Shown here: positions 43,068-53,551 of the stretch, piece by piece
Layout: each line of letters opens with the position of its first letter
Position numbering within the stretch: position 1 is the first letter of the stretch
Assembly (NCBI GenBank): GCA_947632585.1
Contig: CANRPS010000004.1
Span: 1-61,496, forward strand
Reading direction: 5' to 3'
From: an uncultured Clostridia bacterium
GTDB taxonomy: Bacteria; Bacillota; Clostridia; TANB77; CAG-508
DNA: 61,496 nt
The notes under the pieces: model-generated
Told to the model about the DNA's origin: nothing
The model's input: the letters and a program-made list of their open reading frames with translations, nothing else
The model's database searches: none
Made by a program: the position numbers and the translations under genes

Positions 43068-43409
43068 ATGAAGATGGTGGAGCTTGTAACTAGGAGGAAG
43101 AAGGTACGCTACGAACACATTCGAGACATTTTAAGGAGGAGATACTCGAGAAACTATGGCGTTTCTCGATATGGGTACAATGATGCCTATGTTGGGTCAA
43201 ACACATGGATTTTTAAGAATGGGTATGCCTGCCAGCGGTTCTTTTCTCACAATGGACTGAACTGCTTGCGTCTCGGAACCTGGGACGATGCGGGAAACGT
43301 CTGGTTTACCGATGGCCCTGGCTACGTGAAAAGTGTCGAAAATGAAAACGTGGGAATGCGTGTCTTGAAAGAACTTTCTCAAGGAAATCTCCACTTCTGG
43401 GGGGAATAA
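43068..43409 (+). CDS. Orphan GC-rich small protein, probably recently acquired
   Basis: 113 aa, SD ggaagga, markedly higher GC and different codon use than all neighbours; in-frame CGG at 43236 read through in zero frame. Confidence 0.6.
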   Translation: MKMVELVTRRKKVRYEHIRDILRRRYSRNYGVSRYGYNDAYVGSNTWIFKNGYACQRFFSHNGLNCLRLGTWDDAGNVWFTDGPGYVKSVENENVGMRVLKELSQGNLHFWGE

Positions 43410-43415
43410 AACCAT

Positions 43416-43437
43416 GGGGCATCTGAAAAGATGCCCC
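43416..43437 (+). terminator. GC-rich hairpin after orphan ORF
   Basis: ggggcatct-gaaa-agatgcccc. Confidence 0.7.
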
Positions 43438-43551
43438 TAACTTATTATATAAAAATAAATAAAACAAATTGTAATTATTTTATAATTCATAATTGCTAGA
43501 CTTTTTTAAAATTTTATGATAATATGAAAAAAACGAAAAAGGAGAAAAAGC

Positions 43552-44217
43552 ATGAGTTTTATTGTAGCAGTAGATGGACCAGCAGGAAGCGGAAAAGGAA
43601 CAATAACAAAGAAAATAGAAGAACAAATTGGATTAATTAATTTAGATACAGGAGCAACTTATAGATGTGTTGCTTTAGAAGTATTAAGAAATGGATATAG
43701 CTTAAATGACGAAAAAAAAATCACTGATATGATAGATAATATGGAAATAAAAATAAAAAAAGATGGCTCAAAGGATATAATTTTATTAAATGGGAAAGAT
43801 GTAAGTAGTGCTATAAGAAGTAAAGAGGTAACAAGTATTGTTTCTCAAGTTTCTTCTATTATACCAGTTAGAGAAAAGATGGTTCTTATTCAAAGAAAAT
43901 TAGCTGAAGGAAAAAATTCAATTGTAGAAGGACGAGATATAGGTACGGTCGTATTTCCTGATGCTGATTTGAAAATATATTTAGATGCGAGTGAAGAAAT
44001 CAGAGCTCAAAGAAGATATAAAGAAAATATAGAAAAAGGATTAAATATATCTTATGAAGAAACTTTAGAAAATATAAAACTTAGAGACTATAATGATAAA
44101 AATAAAAAAGTTGGAGCATTAAAACAAGCAGAAGATGCTGTATATATAGACACGTCTGATTTAACGATAGATGAAGTCGTAGAAAAAATAAAAGAACTCA
44201 TACAAAATATTTCTTGA
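43552..44217 (+). CDS. cmk: Cytidylate kinase
   Basis: VDGPAGSGKGTITKKI, GRDIGTVVFPDADLKIYLDAS. Confidence 0.96.
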   Translation: MSFIVAVDGPAGSGKGTITKKIEEQIGLINLDTGATYRCVALEVLRNGYSLNDEKKITDMIDNMEIKIKKDGSKDIILLNGKDVSSAIRSKEVTSIVSQVSSIIPVREKMVLIQRKLAEGKNSIVEGRDIGTVVFPDADLKIYLDASEEIRAQRRYKENIEKGLNISYEETLENIKLRDYNDKNKKVGALKQAEDAVYIDTSDLTIDEVVEKIKELIQNIS

Positions 44218-44266
44218 CATTAAAAACTTTTAGAAATAAAATAAATAAATATAGGAGGAAAAAATT

Positions 44267-45196
44267 ATGTTAGTTACAACTAAAAATATGTTTGAAAAAG
44301 CTATGAAAGAAAATTTTGCTATAGGAGCATTTAATATAAATGACATGGAAATTATACAAGGAATTATGGATGCAGCAAATAAAGCAAAGTCCCCTGTAAT
44401 TCTACAAGCATCATCTAGTGCTATCAAGTATGCCAGAATGGGATATTTAATGAAAATGGTGGAAGCAGCTGTAAATGAATATCCAGAAATACCAGTAGCT
44501 ATACATTTGGATCATGGACCTGACTTTGAAACTTGTAAAATGTGTGTTGATTCTGGATTTACATCTGTTATGTTTGATGGATCAAAATATGATTTTGAAG
44601 AAAATATAAAATTAACTAAACAAGTAGTAGATTATGCACATAGTAAAGGAGTAGTTGTAGAAGCAGAACTTGGAAAACTTGCAGGTATTGAAGATGATGT
44701 AAATGTATCTGCTGAAGATAGTATGTATACAGATCCAGAAGAAGCAAGAGAATTTGTATCAAGAACTGGATGTGATTCTCTAGCAATAGCTATAGGAACA
44801 AGTCATGGTGCATATAAATTTAAAGGAGATGCAAAATTAAGATTTGATATTCTAAAAAAAGTAAAGGAACTAATACCAAATACTCCGATAGTACTTCATG
44901 GAGCTTCTACAGTTGTGCCAAGTCTTTTAGAACAATGTAATAAATATGGTGCAGATATACCTGGAGCAAAAGGTGTTCCAGATGAAATGCTTCATACAGC
45001 ATCAATTTCTGGTGTTTCTAAGATTAATGTTGATACAGATTTAAGACTTGCAATGACAGCAGGAATTAGAAAAGTATTTGCAGAAGAACCAAATGTATTT
45101 GACCCACGTAAATATTTACAACCTGCAAGAGAATTAATAGAAAAAACAGTTTATCATAAAATGGTTAATGTTTTCGGATCAAGCAATAAAATATAA
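44267..45196 (+). CDS. fba: Class II fructose-bisphosphate aldolase
   Basis: HLDHGPDFETCKMCVDSGFTSVMFDGS; VLHGASTV. Confidence 0.96.
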   Translation: MLVTTKNMFEKAMKENFAIGAFNINDMEIIQGIMDAANKAKSPVILQASSSAIKYARMGYLMKMVEAAVNEYPEIPVAIHLDHGPDFETCKMCVDSGFTSVMFDGSKYDFEENIKLTKQVVDYAHSKGVVVEAELGKLAGIEDDVNVSAEDSMYTDPEEAREFVSRTGCDSLAIAIGTSHGAYKFKGDAKLRFDILKKVKELIPNTPIVLHGASTVVPSLLEQCNKYGADIPGAKGVPDEMLHTASISGVSKINVDTDLRLAMTAGIRKVFAEEPNVFDPRKYLQPARELIEKTVYHKMVNVFGSSNKI

Positions 45197-45214
45197 TAAA
45201 AGGAGCTAAATTAT

Positions 45215-45820
45215 ATGACAGCAAATAGAGAACAAATTGAAAGATTTTTTAGAAAACGTATTTTAGAAAATCTAAGTTCTGGCATAAAACTCGATGGAGA
45301 AATTTTAATAGAAGAAGCGCAATATGAATTTGATCTTCATGAATTAGAAGATGGTTTAACTTTAAGTAAAATATTAAATGATGTTTATGAAAGAATGTAT
45401 TTTAAACAAAACCAATCAGAAAGTTCACAATTGCAAGAAAAAATAAATCAAAAAACTCATAAAACAACTGATGATAAAGACATTAGAGAACTAAAAAGAA
45501 AAATTTTAATACATGTATTTAATGATCCATATGCTTCAAAAGAAAAAATAGCAGAAGACCTTAACATAGATGTAGATACAATTGAAAAACTTTTTGGAAA
45601 AGGAGAAAGAATCAAAAAAAGATTTTCACCTAAACAAAGAGAAAAAATTATAAATGTAACACTAGAATATTTATCTCATTTTCCAGATGCTGCCCCAGAA
45701 GACCTAGAAGATATACTTTTTGAAATGTTTCAAAGTAAAGTAAATGTGCGAAATGTATTAGCTGAAAGGAGCTTTGAATTGGAAAAAAGGGGAGATAAAA
45801 AGAATGCAAAAATAATATAA
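45215..45820 (+). CDS. Uncharacterised helical protein
   Basis: 201 aa ORF with SD aaaggag; no confident family. Confidence 0.6.
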   Translation: MTANREQIERFFRKRILENLSSGIKLDGEILIEEAQYEFDLHELEDGLTLSKILNDVYERMYFKQNQSESSQLQEKINQKTHKTTDDKDIRELKRKILIHVFNDPYASKEKIAEDLNIDVDTIEKLFGKGERIKKRFSPKQREKIINVTLEYLSHFPDAAPEDLEDILFEMFQSKVNVRNVLAERSFELEKRGDKKNAKII

Positions 45821-45899
45821 GACTTTTTGAAGAAAAAATCAAAAAATAAAACAACAGATGATGAAGAAAGATAAATTGTTTTATAAGGAGGAGTTTAAT

Positions 45900-46361
45900 T
45901 TGAAAAAAGTATTGTTTAGTATAATTTTGATTATTTTGGTTGCAGTAATATTGATTTTTGCTTGGACAAATAAACATAATGATACAAACAACACAGATAC
46001 AGAAAACAAAATAGAAAATGAAATCAATGATAATTCGATTAATCAAACTATACAGGAAAATACAACAATAGATGAAAATATTGCTTTAGAAGATAAAAAT
46101 ATAAGTATAGTAAAAGAAATATCACCTGCTGGATTTATGGGAAGTTCATTATATAAAGTGATTTTATATTCTGATAAAAATGTATATCTTCAAACATATG
46201 ATGGAAACGGATATGAAAAATCTAATGTAACATCAGAAAAACTTATTGCTACAGGAGTGGATTCTATTGAATTAGGTACAGGAGAAGACCACTATGGAGA
46301 AGTAATAATTAAAGGTGGAGAAGCAAAAAATACAGAAACAGGATGGATTATTTTTGAATAA
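45900..46361 (+). CDS. Membrane-anchored protein of unknown function (TTG start)
   Basis: SD aaggagg; N-terminal TM, Asn/Thr-rich linker, C-terminal domain. Confidence 0.6.
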   Translation: MKKVLFSIILIILVAVILIFAWTNKHNDTNNTDTENKIENEINDNSINQTIQENTTIDENIALEDKNISIVKEISPAGFMGSSLYKVILYSDKNVYLQTYDGNGYEKSNVTSEKLIATGVDSIELGTGEDHYGEVIIKGGEAKNTETGWIIFE

Positions 46362-46374
46362 GATAATCAAAATA

Positions 46375-46409
46375 TAAAAAGGTAAAAGATTTTATATCTT
46401 TTACCTTTA
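46375..46409. terminator. Bidirectional terminator
   Basis: aaaaggtaaaagat-ttta-atcttttaccttt. Confidence 0.8.
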
Positions 46410-46414
46410 AATTT

Positions 46415-46969
46415 TTATATTTCCATTTGACTTCCTAAAAAAGTTGCTGCTGATTGAGCAAGCTTTTTTTCTACATCATTCATTTTAGTATTAGCTTCTT
46501 TAGAAAGAAGTATTACAGTACCAATTGTATCTCCATTAGATATTATCGGATAAACTACTTGAGCATTTGACTTTTTGTCATTATTTTCATTTTTAGTAAT
46601 TGGAACAGCTATATCACTATTATCTTTACTTGTATAGACTTCTTTGTCTTCCATTAATTGCTCTAATTCTTCACTTACATTTTGCTCTAAATATTCTTTT
46701 TTAGAACCACCAGAAACAGCAATTACAGTATCTTTGTCTGTAATAAAAGCAATATGACCAGTAGTTTTAGATAAAGTTTCGGCATAACCCGCAGCAAATT
46801 CTGTAAGCTCACCTATAGGAGAATATTTTTTTAGTATAATTTCACCTTCTTTATCTGTAAAAATCTCAAGTGGATCTCCTTCTTTTATTCTTAAGGTTTT
46901 TCTAATTTCTTTGGGAATAACTACTCTTCCTAAATCATCTATTCTTCTGACAACTCCAGTTGCTTTCAT
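46415..46969 (-). CDS. spoVT: Stage V sporulation protein T
   Basis: MKATGVVRRIDDLGRVVIPKEIRKTLRIKEGDPLEIF plus GAF-like C-terminus. Confidence 0.94.
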   Translation of the reverse strand: MKATGVVRRIDDLGRVVIPKEIRKTLRIKEGDPLEIFTDKEGEIILKKYSPIGELTEFAAGYAETLSKTTGHIAFITDKDTVIAVSGGSKKEYLEQNVSEELEQLMEDKEVYTSKDNSDIAVPITKNENNDKKSNAQVVYPIISNGDTIGTVILLSKEANTKMNDVEKKLAQSAATFLGSQMEI

Positions 46970-47038
46970 TTATTTTTCCTCCTTAAAAGTTGATTATATT
47001 CTTATTATGACAAATAAGGAAAAATTTATACATTTTAT

Positions 47039-47203
47039 TTATTTTTTTTGATTTTTAGAACTTTTTGGAATAACAATTCCTTTTTTCTTGTCAGGATTAT
47101 GAGTTGAATCTATTTTTATATGTTCATAAACAGGAGAAATATCTAAATTTTTACCATCTCCGTTTACTACTTTAATTTCTTTTTTCTTTTTTTCTATACT
47201 CAT
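47039..47203 (-). CDS. Small basic protein of unknown function (54 aa)
   Basis: ORF MSIEKKKKEIKVVNGDGKNLDISPVYEHIKIDSTHNPDKKKGIVIPKSSKNQKK with SD aggagg; absent from supplied ORF list. Confidence 0.5.
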   Translation of the reverse strand: MSIEKKKKEIKVVNGDGKNLDISPVYEHIKIDSTHNPDKKKGIVIPKSSKNQKK

Positions 47204-47417
47204 GAAAGAACCCTCCTTTTATTTTTTATATCATAATTTTTTTTTATATGCAATGTTTTTAAGAAACTTTTAGAATAAATATTAAAAATTCACATAAAAA
47301 TTTAAAAGAAAAGCAAAAAAAACTATACAAAAAACATATTTTGATATATAATAAACTAGTAAAATTGGAAATAATTATTTCCTTTTTTAAAATATATCCT
47401 TGAAAGGAAGAAAACAA

Positions 47418-48887
47418 ATGAATTTAAAAAATATTTTAAATGGAATAGAGGATTTAAAAGCAAAAGGAGAATTAGACAAAGAAATAAAAGGAATTGAAAA
47501 TAATTCTCAAAATGTAAAAAAAGATTTTCTATTTGTTGCAATAAAAGGTTTTACAGTAGATGGACATGATTTTATACAACAAGCAGTTGAAAATGGAGCA
47601 ACAGCTGTTGCAGTAAATGAAAGCTCAGATTGGAAGAAATTAAAATTACCAGAAAATGTGACATTAATTGTAAGCAAAGATACTAGAAGTTTTTTAGCTT
47701 TTTCATCATGTAATTTTTATTCTAATCCATCAAAAAAATTAAAATTAATAGGAATTACAGGCACAAAAGGAAAAACAACAACAACTTTTATGATAAAAGA
47801 AATACTTGAAAAAGCAGGAAAAAAAGTAGGACTAATAGGAACAATTGCTACTTATATAAATGGAAAAAAATTAAATGATTCTGAAAGAACAACACCTGAA
47901 AGTTTAGAGTTACAAAAACTTTTTGCACAAATGGTAAAAGAAAAAGTAGAATATGTTGTGATGGAAGTTTCATCACAAAGTTTGAAATTACATAGAGTTG
48001 ATGGATGTGAATTTGACATAGTAGCATTTACTAATCTATCAGAAGATCACATTAGTGAGAAAGAACATCCAGACATAAAAGACTATTTTGAATCAAAATT
48101 AAAATTATTTGAGATGTGTAAAATAGGTTACACAAATATGGATGATTTACATGGAAATAAGATAAGAAAAATGTTTCCTGATAAAGAAATTTTTGGATAT
48201 GGAATAGACAATGGGGGAGAACTTGTTGCAAGAGATATAACAGTAACTAGCTCTTATGTTGATTTTAAAACAAAACTTACAGATAAAAATGAAAGAATAA
48301 AGGTCGATATTCCTGGTAGATTTACAGTATATAATGCTTTAGCTACAATTAGTATTTGTAAAAAATTAGGAATAGAAGGAGAAATAATAAAAGAAGCTTT
48401 AGAAAAGGTTAAAGTACCAGGAAGATCAGAAATGGTAGAGAATAAATTAGAAATACCAATAATGATTGATTATGCTCATACTCCAGAAAGCCTACAAAAT
48501 ATACTTCAAGCAGTTAAGTCTTATACGAGAGGAAAATTAATTTCAGTATTTGGCTGTGGTGGAGATAGAGATAGAAGAAAACGTCCTCAAATGGGAGAAA
48601 TATCTGGAAGAATAGCTGATTATACAATAATAACGTCAGATAATCCTCGTACAGAAGAACCAAAAGCAATAGTTGATGAAATTGAAAAGGGAATAAAAAA
48701 GACTAAAGGAAAATATGAAGTTATAGTTGATAGAAAATCAGCAATAGCGAAGGCAATTGAAATGGCAAGTAAAGCTGATGTTATAGTTTTGGCAGGAAAA
48801 GGACATGAAACATATCAAGAAATAAATGGAGAAAAACATCCTTTTGATGAAAGAACTATAGTTACAGAAATAATTAATCAAAAATAA
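47418..48887 (+). CDS. murE: UDP-N-acetylmuramoyl-L-alanyl-D-glutamate ligase MurE
   Basis: GITGTKGKTTTTFMIKEIL, DYAHTPESLQN, FGCGGDRDRRKRP. Confidence 0.95.
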   Translation: MNLKNILNGIEDLKAKGELDKEIKGIENNSQNVKKDFLFVAIKGFTVDGHDFIQQAVENGATAVAVNESSDWKKLKLPENVTLIVSKDTRSFLAFSSCNFYSNPSKKLKLIGITGTKGKTTTTFMIKEILEKAGKKVGLIGTIATYINGKKLNDSERTTPESLELQKLFAQMVKEKVEYVVMEVSSQSLKLHRVDGCEFDIVAFTNLSEDHISEKEHPDIKDYFESKLKLFEMCKIGYTNMDDLHGNKIRKMFPDKEIFGYGIDNGGELVARDITVTSSYVDFKTKLTDKNERIKVDIPGRFTVYNALATISICKKLGIEGEIIKEALEKVKVPGRSEMVENKLEIPIMIDYAHTPESLQNILQAVKSYTRGKLISVFGCGGDRDRRKRPQMGEISGRIADYTIITSDNPRTEEPKAIVDEIEKGIKKTKGKYEVIVDRKSAIAKAIEMASKADVIVLAGKGHETYQEINGEKHPFDERTIVTEIINQK

Positions 48888-48906
48888 AAAGAAAGGCAAA
48901 AACGAC

Positions 48907-49887
48907 ATGAATTTCCAAATAATAATACTTTTAATAAGCTTTATATTGACGATAATATTTTCCCTAATAATTATACCTATTTTGAAAAAAGTAAAAATTG
49001 GTCAACAAGAAAGAGAAGATGGTCCAAAATCACATTTGAAAAAACAAGGAACACCAACAATGGGTGGAATTATATTTATGATTTCAATAATAATTTGTGT
49101 AACTGGAACATATGTATATTACAAAACACAAGGAGAATTAGAACTAGCAAAAAATTTAATTCCAATGCTTTGTTTGATGATTGGATTTGGAATAGTTGGT
49201 TTTATAGATGATTTTAAAAAATTAGTTTTGAAAAATACTGACGGGTTGAAACCAAAATATAAAATGTTAGGATTATTTATAATTTCAATTTTATATACAT
49301 TGTTTGTAGTAAAATATTCTAATTATGGAACAGAAATAGAAATACCTATTTTAAAAACAATTGTGAGTTTGCCAATATTTATATATATACCTTTTGCGAT
49401 TTTAGTAATACTTAGTACAACGAACGCAATTAACTTGACAGATGGAATAGATGGATTATCATCAAGTGTTTGTAGCATAATTATAACATCTTTAGTTGTA
49501 GTAGCTATGCTAAAATCAGTTAATGAAGTGGCAATTTTAGGAAGTATTGCAGTTGGAGCAATATTAGGATTTTTAATATTTAATCTTCATCCAGCAAAAG
49601 TAATGATGGGAGATACTGGTTCATTATTTTTAGGAGGATTAATATCAGGTCTTGCTTTATATTTAGGAGTACCATTAATTTTAATTGTAATGGCTTTTAT
49701 ACCAATACTTGAAACATTATCTGTAATAATCCAGGTATATTATTATAAAAAAACAGGGAATAGAATATTTAAAATGGCACCACTTCATCACCATTTTGAA
49801 CTATCAGGATGGAATGAAAATAAAGTAGTTAGAGTTTTTTCTATTATAACATTACTTGTATGTATAATAGGAATTTTAATGATTTAA
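48907..49887 (+). CDS. mraY: Phospho-N-acetylmuramoyl-pentapeptide transferase
   Basis: GTPTMGGIIF, NLTDGIDGL, APLHHHFELSGWNENKVV. Confidence 0.96.
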   Translation: MNFQIIILLISFILTIIFSLIIIPILKKVKIGQQEREDGPKSHLKKQGTPTMGGIIFMISIIICVTGTYVYYKTQGELELAKNLIPMLCLMIGFGIVGFIDDFKKLVLKNTDGLKPKYKMLGLFIISILYTLFVVKYSNYGTEIEIPILKTIVSLPIFIYIPFAILVILSTTNAINLTDGIDGLSSSVCSIIITSLVVVAMLKSVNEVAILGSIAVGAILGFLIFNLHPAKVMMGDTGSLFLGGLISGLALYLGVPLILIVMAFIPILETLSVIIQVYYYKKTGNRIFKMAPLHHHFELSGWNENKVVRVFSIITLLVCIIGILMI

Positions 49888-49911
49888 AATAACATTGAAA
49901 GGAGATAAAAC

Positions 49912-51047
49912 GTGGCAAGCAAGAAAAACAAGAAATTTTCTAGTTTTTTAGAGAACCCAATTGACTATACTCTTCTTATAACTGTACTCTTACTATTAAC
50001 ATTAGGTTTAATTATGGTACTTTCAGCAAGTACTCCAATTGCACTTCAAGATAGTAAAAGTCGGGAGTAGTTATACATATTTTATAAAACAGGCAGCTTT
50101 TGCTGTATTAGGGCTTTTCGCCATGGCATTTATATCTAAGGTTGATTATAGATTTTACAAAAAAATTTATAAAGCAGCATATGTAATATCTATTATACTT
50201 TTGATACTTGTTCTAGTTGCTGGAAAAACAATTAATGAATCCAAAAGATGGATATATATAGGAAGCATATCTTTCCAACCATCTGAACTTGTAAAATTTT
50301 GTATGATAATATTTTTTGCAGGGTTACTTACAAAAGATAGAGAAGAATTAAAATATTTTGTAAAAGGATGGATATATCATTTACTACCATTAATACCAAT
50401 AGCAGCATTATTATTATTAGAACCACATATGAGTGTTACTATGGTAATTGGAGGAACTATTTTAGTAATGATGATAATAGCAGGTTGTAAATTATGGCAA
50501 ATGGTTATCCCTCGGTACAGCCATTGGAATACCTGCCCTTATTGCAATAATAATTGCAGAACCATATAGATTAGCTAGAGTAACTACATTTTTAGATCCA
50601 TGGAAAGATTCTTTAGGTAGAGGATGGCAAGTAATACAAAGTTTATATGCTATTGGTTCAGGAGGACTATTTGGTTCGGGCTTGGGATTAAGCAAACAAA
50701 AATATTTGTATTTACCAGAACCACATAATGACTTTATCTTTTCTGTTTTGGCAGAAGAGTTAGGATTTGTTGGATGTGCATTTGTAATTATATTATTTGC
50801 AATATTCATCTGGAGGGGAATCTTAATTGCAATGAAGGCTCCAGATATGTTTGGAAGTTTGATTGCAACAGGAATTACAGCCTTAGTAACAATACAAGTA
50901 ATAATAAATATTGCAGTTGTAACATCATCAATGCCTGCAACAGGAATGCCACTTCCATTTTTTAGTTATGGAGGAACAGCTTTATTTTTGATGCTTTGTG
51001 GAGTGGGTATATTGCTTAATATTTCGCGAGCGGGAAGGAGAGTATAA
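49912..51047 (+). CDS. ftsW: Peptidoglycan glycosyltransferase FtsW (GTG start); two +1 shifts at CGG 50062-50064 and 50513-50515
   Basis: Frame 1 VASKKNKKFSSFLENPIDYTLLITVLLLLTLGLIMVLSAS...DSKS; then GSSYTYFIKQAAFAVLG...WQMVIP; then GTAIGIPALIAIIIAEPYRLARVTTFLDPWKDSLGRGWQ...; total length 3n+2. Confidence 0.95.
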
Positions 51048-52172
51048 ATGAGGGCTATAATTGCAGCAGCAGGAACAGGAGGTCATATTAATCCTGCCCT
51101 TTCTATTGCAAACAAAATAAAAGAAGAAGATAAAACTAGTGAAATCATCTTTATTGGAACAGATAGAGGATTAGAAAATGACTTAGTACCTCGTGCAGGA
51201 TATGAATTAAAACATATAGAAGCATATGGATTAAGCAAGAAAATATCTATAGATAATTTGAAAAAAATATATAAGACCTATAAGGGCATAAGTGAAGCAA
51301 AAAAAATAATAAAGGAATTTAATCCAGATATTGTAATTGGAACAGGTGGATATATTTGTGGGCCAGTTATTATTGCAGCAAAAAAATATAAAAAACCTAC
51401 ATTATTACATGAAAGCAATAGCTTTCCTGGAAAAGCGGTTCAAATGTTATCTAAAAAAGTAGATACAATCGCTGTTTCATTTGAAGATGCTAAAAAGTTA
51501 CTTACTAAATGTAAAAATGTAGTATTTACTGGAACACCTATAAAAATAAAGAAAAGAAATTTTACAATTAATGAGAAATTAGAAATTATAAATTCAATAG
51601 GACTTTCTATGACTATGCCTATTGTATTGGTCTTTGGTGGAAGCCAAGGAGCTCAAAAAATAAATGAAACATTAATAGATATAATAACAAATACCAAAAA
51701 TAAAAACTATCAAATAATTTGGGCAACAGGGGCTAAGCAATTTGATATAATAAAAAAAGAATTAGAAGAAAAGGGACTAGATATAGAAAATATTCAAAAT
51801 ACAAAGATTCTTCCTTATATATATAATATGGAAGAGATTGAAAATGTAGCAGATTTAGTTGTAGCTAGAAGCGGAGCAATGACAATTACTGAGATTGCAA
51901 ATTTGGGAAAACCATCAATATTAATACCTTTACCAAATGTTAGTAATAATCACCAAATGTATAATGCAAAAGTTTTATCAAATGTTAATGCTGCAACAAT
52001 TATAGAAAATAATAAATTAAATGGAGAATTATTGCATACTGAAATTACAAAGATAGTTTTAGATAAGGATAAATATAATGAAATGAGCTTAAATGCTTAT
52101 AAATTAAGAACAAATGATGTGGAAAATAAAATTTATCAAGAAATAGAAAAGCTTGTGAAAGGAAGTAACTAA
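51048..52172 (+). CDS. murG: UDP-N-acetylglucosamine transferase MurG
   Basis: AAAGTGGHINPALSIA; VFGGSQGAQKIN. Confidence 0.96.
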   Translation: MRAIIAAAGTGGHINPALSIANKIKEEDKTSEIIFIGTDRGLENDLVPRAGYELKHIEAYGLSKKISIDNLKKIYKTYKGISEAKKIIKEFNPDIVIGTGGYICGPVIIAAKKYKKPTLLHESNSFPGKAVQMLSKKVDTIAVSFEDAKKLLTKCKNVVFTGTPIKIKKRNFTINEKLEIINSIGLSMTMPIVLVFGGSQGAQKINETLIDIITNTKNKNYQIIWATGAKQFDIIKKELEEKGLDIENIQNTKILPYIYNMEEIENVADLVVARSGAMTITEIANLGKPSILIPLPNVSNNHQMYNAKVLSNVNAATIIENNKLNGELLHTEITKIVLDKDKYNEMSLNAYKLRTNDVENKIYQEIEKLVKGSN

Positions 52173-52173
52173 A

Positions 52174-53514
52174 GTGTTGAAAAAGAATACGCCACTAAAA
52201 ATTGTTTTAGTAATTTTTATTACAGAAGTAGTCATATTAATTGGATTAGGAATTTCTTTACAGATGAATATCATAAATATCAATAATCAAATAGAGGCAG
52301 GTAGTATAACTAATCTAGAACAAACAAGCACAATGATAACAAATCTATCAAATAAAGTAAATATTATATTAATTATATCAAGTGTTGTGTTTGTTATAAT
52401 TACTATTGGATTGAGCATATATACTTCTAAAATGATAGTTTATCCATTGAACAAATATTTAAAAAGTAAGGATGAACAAAAATCAAATGAAGAGATAGAA
52501 CTTAGAAAAATTATTCTACATACAACAGAGGGAATTATAGCTTTTAATAGAGATGGAAGTATAGCATTAATTAATCCTGCTGCAAAAAGACTTTTGAAAA
52601 TCTCACCAGAGGATAATTCTTTTAATGATATTTTTCATAAATATAATATGGACATAAACATGGAAAAAATAATTTATTTGGACAATTGGACTTCTACTAC
52701 TGAAAGAGTAAATGTTGGAGAATATACGTTAAGTGTTTTATTTTCTCCTTATAGGGACAAGCAAGATATTCCTGCAGGTATGATTGCATTTATTCCTGAT
52801 ACAATAGAGCATGAAAGATTAGACAAAATGAGAAAAGAATTTGTTGCTGATGTGTCACATGAGTTAAAAACTCCAATAACTTCTATTATGGGATATAGTG
52901 ATACTCTTTTAGAAGGAGAATATGATGAAGAAACTCAAAAGGAATTTATAGGAGTAATTGCTTCAGAAGCAAGGCGTATGGCAAGACTTGTTACAGATTT
53001 ACTAGAACTTTCAAGAATTGATAGTAATAAGAAAAAAATTCAAAAGGAAAGTTTTGACCTAGGAAAGATGGTAAAGGAATGTCAAAATAAACTTGCAATA
53101 GAAATTAAGAAGAAAAATCATCAAGTAGAAAATTTTGTGACAGCAGAAGTTCCACTAGTATTTGCAGATAGAGATGATATTGAAAGAGTAGTATTAAATA
53201 TAATGACAAATAGTATAAAATATACACCTGATGGTGGAAACATAAAAATATATGTTGGATTTGTTTATAATGATGCATATATAAAAATAATTGACAATGG
53301 AATTGGAATTCCAGAAAATGATTTAAATAGAATCTTTGAACGTTTTTATAGAGTAGATAAAGCTCGTAGTAGAGAATATGGTGGAACAGGATTAGGACTT
53401 TCTATAGCTAAAGAGATTTTAGATAAAAATGGAGGAAGTATTGATATAAAAAGTGAAGTTGGAAAGGGAACAGAGGTAGTTATAAAAGTACCAACTATAA
53501 AGGCACATTCTTAA
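52174..53514 (+). CDS. PAS-domain sensor histidine kinase (GTG start)
   Basis: FVADVSHELKTPITSIMGYSDTLLEG; NGIGIPENDLNRIFERFYRVDKARSREYGGTGLGLSI. Confidence 0.93.
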   Translation: MLKKNTPLKIVLVIFITEVVILIGLGISLQMNIININNQIEAGSITNLEQTSTMITNLSNKVNIILIISSVVFVIITIGLSIYTSKMIVYPLNKYLKSKDEQKSNEEIELRKIILHTTEGIIAFNRDGSIALINPAAKRLLKISPEDNSFNDIFHKYNMDINMEKIIYLDNWTSTTERVNVGEYTLSVLFSPYRDKQDIPAGMIAFIPDTIEHERLDKMRKEFVADVSHELKTPITSIMGYSDTLLEGEYDEETQKEFIGVIASEARRMARLVTDLLELSRIDSNKKKIQKESFDLGKMVKECQNKLAIEIKKKNHQVENFVTAEVPLVFADRDDIERVVLNIMTNSIKYTPDGGNIKIYVGFVYNDAYIKIIDNGIGIPENDLNRIFERFYRVDKARSREYGGTGLGLSIAKEILDKNGGSIDIKSEVGKGTEVVIKVPTIKAHS

Positions 53515-53551
53515 GTAATGTGAGGAAAGGTGAATTTTAAGGAAGAATAAA

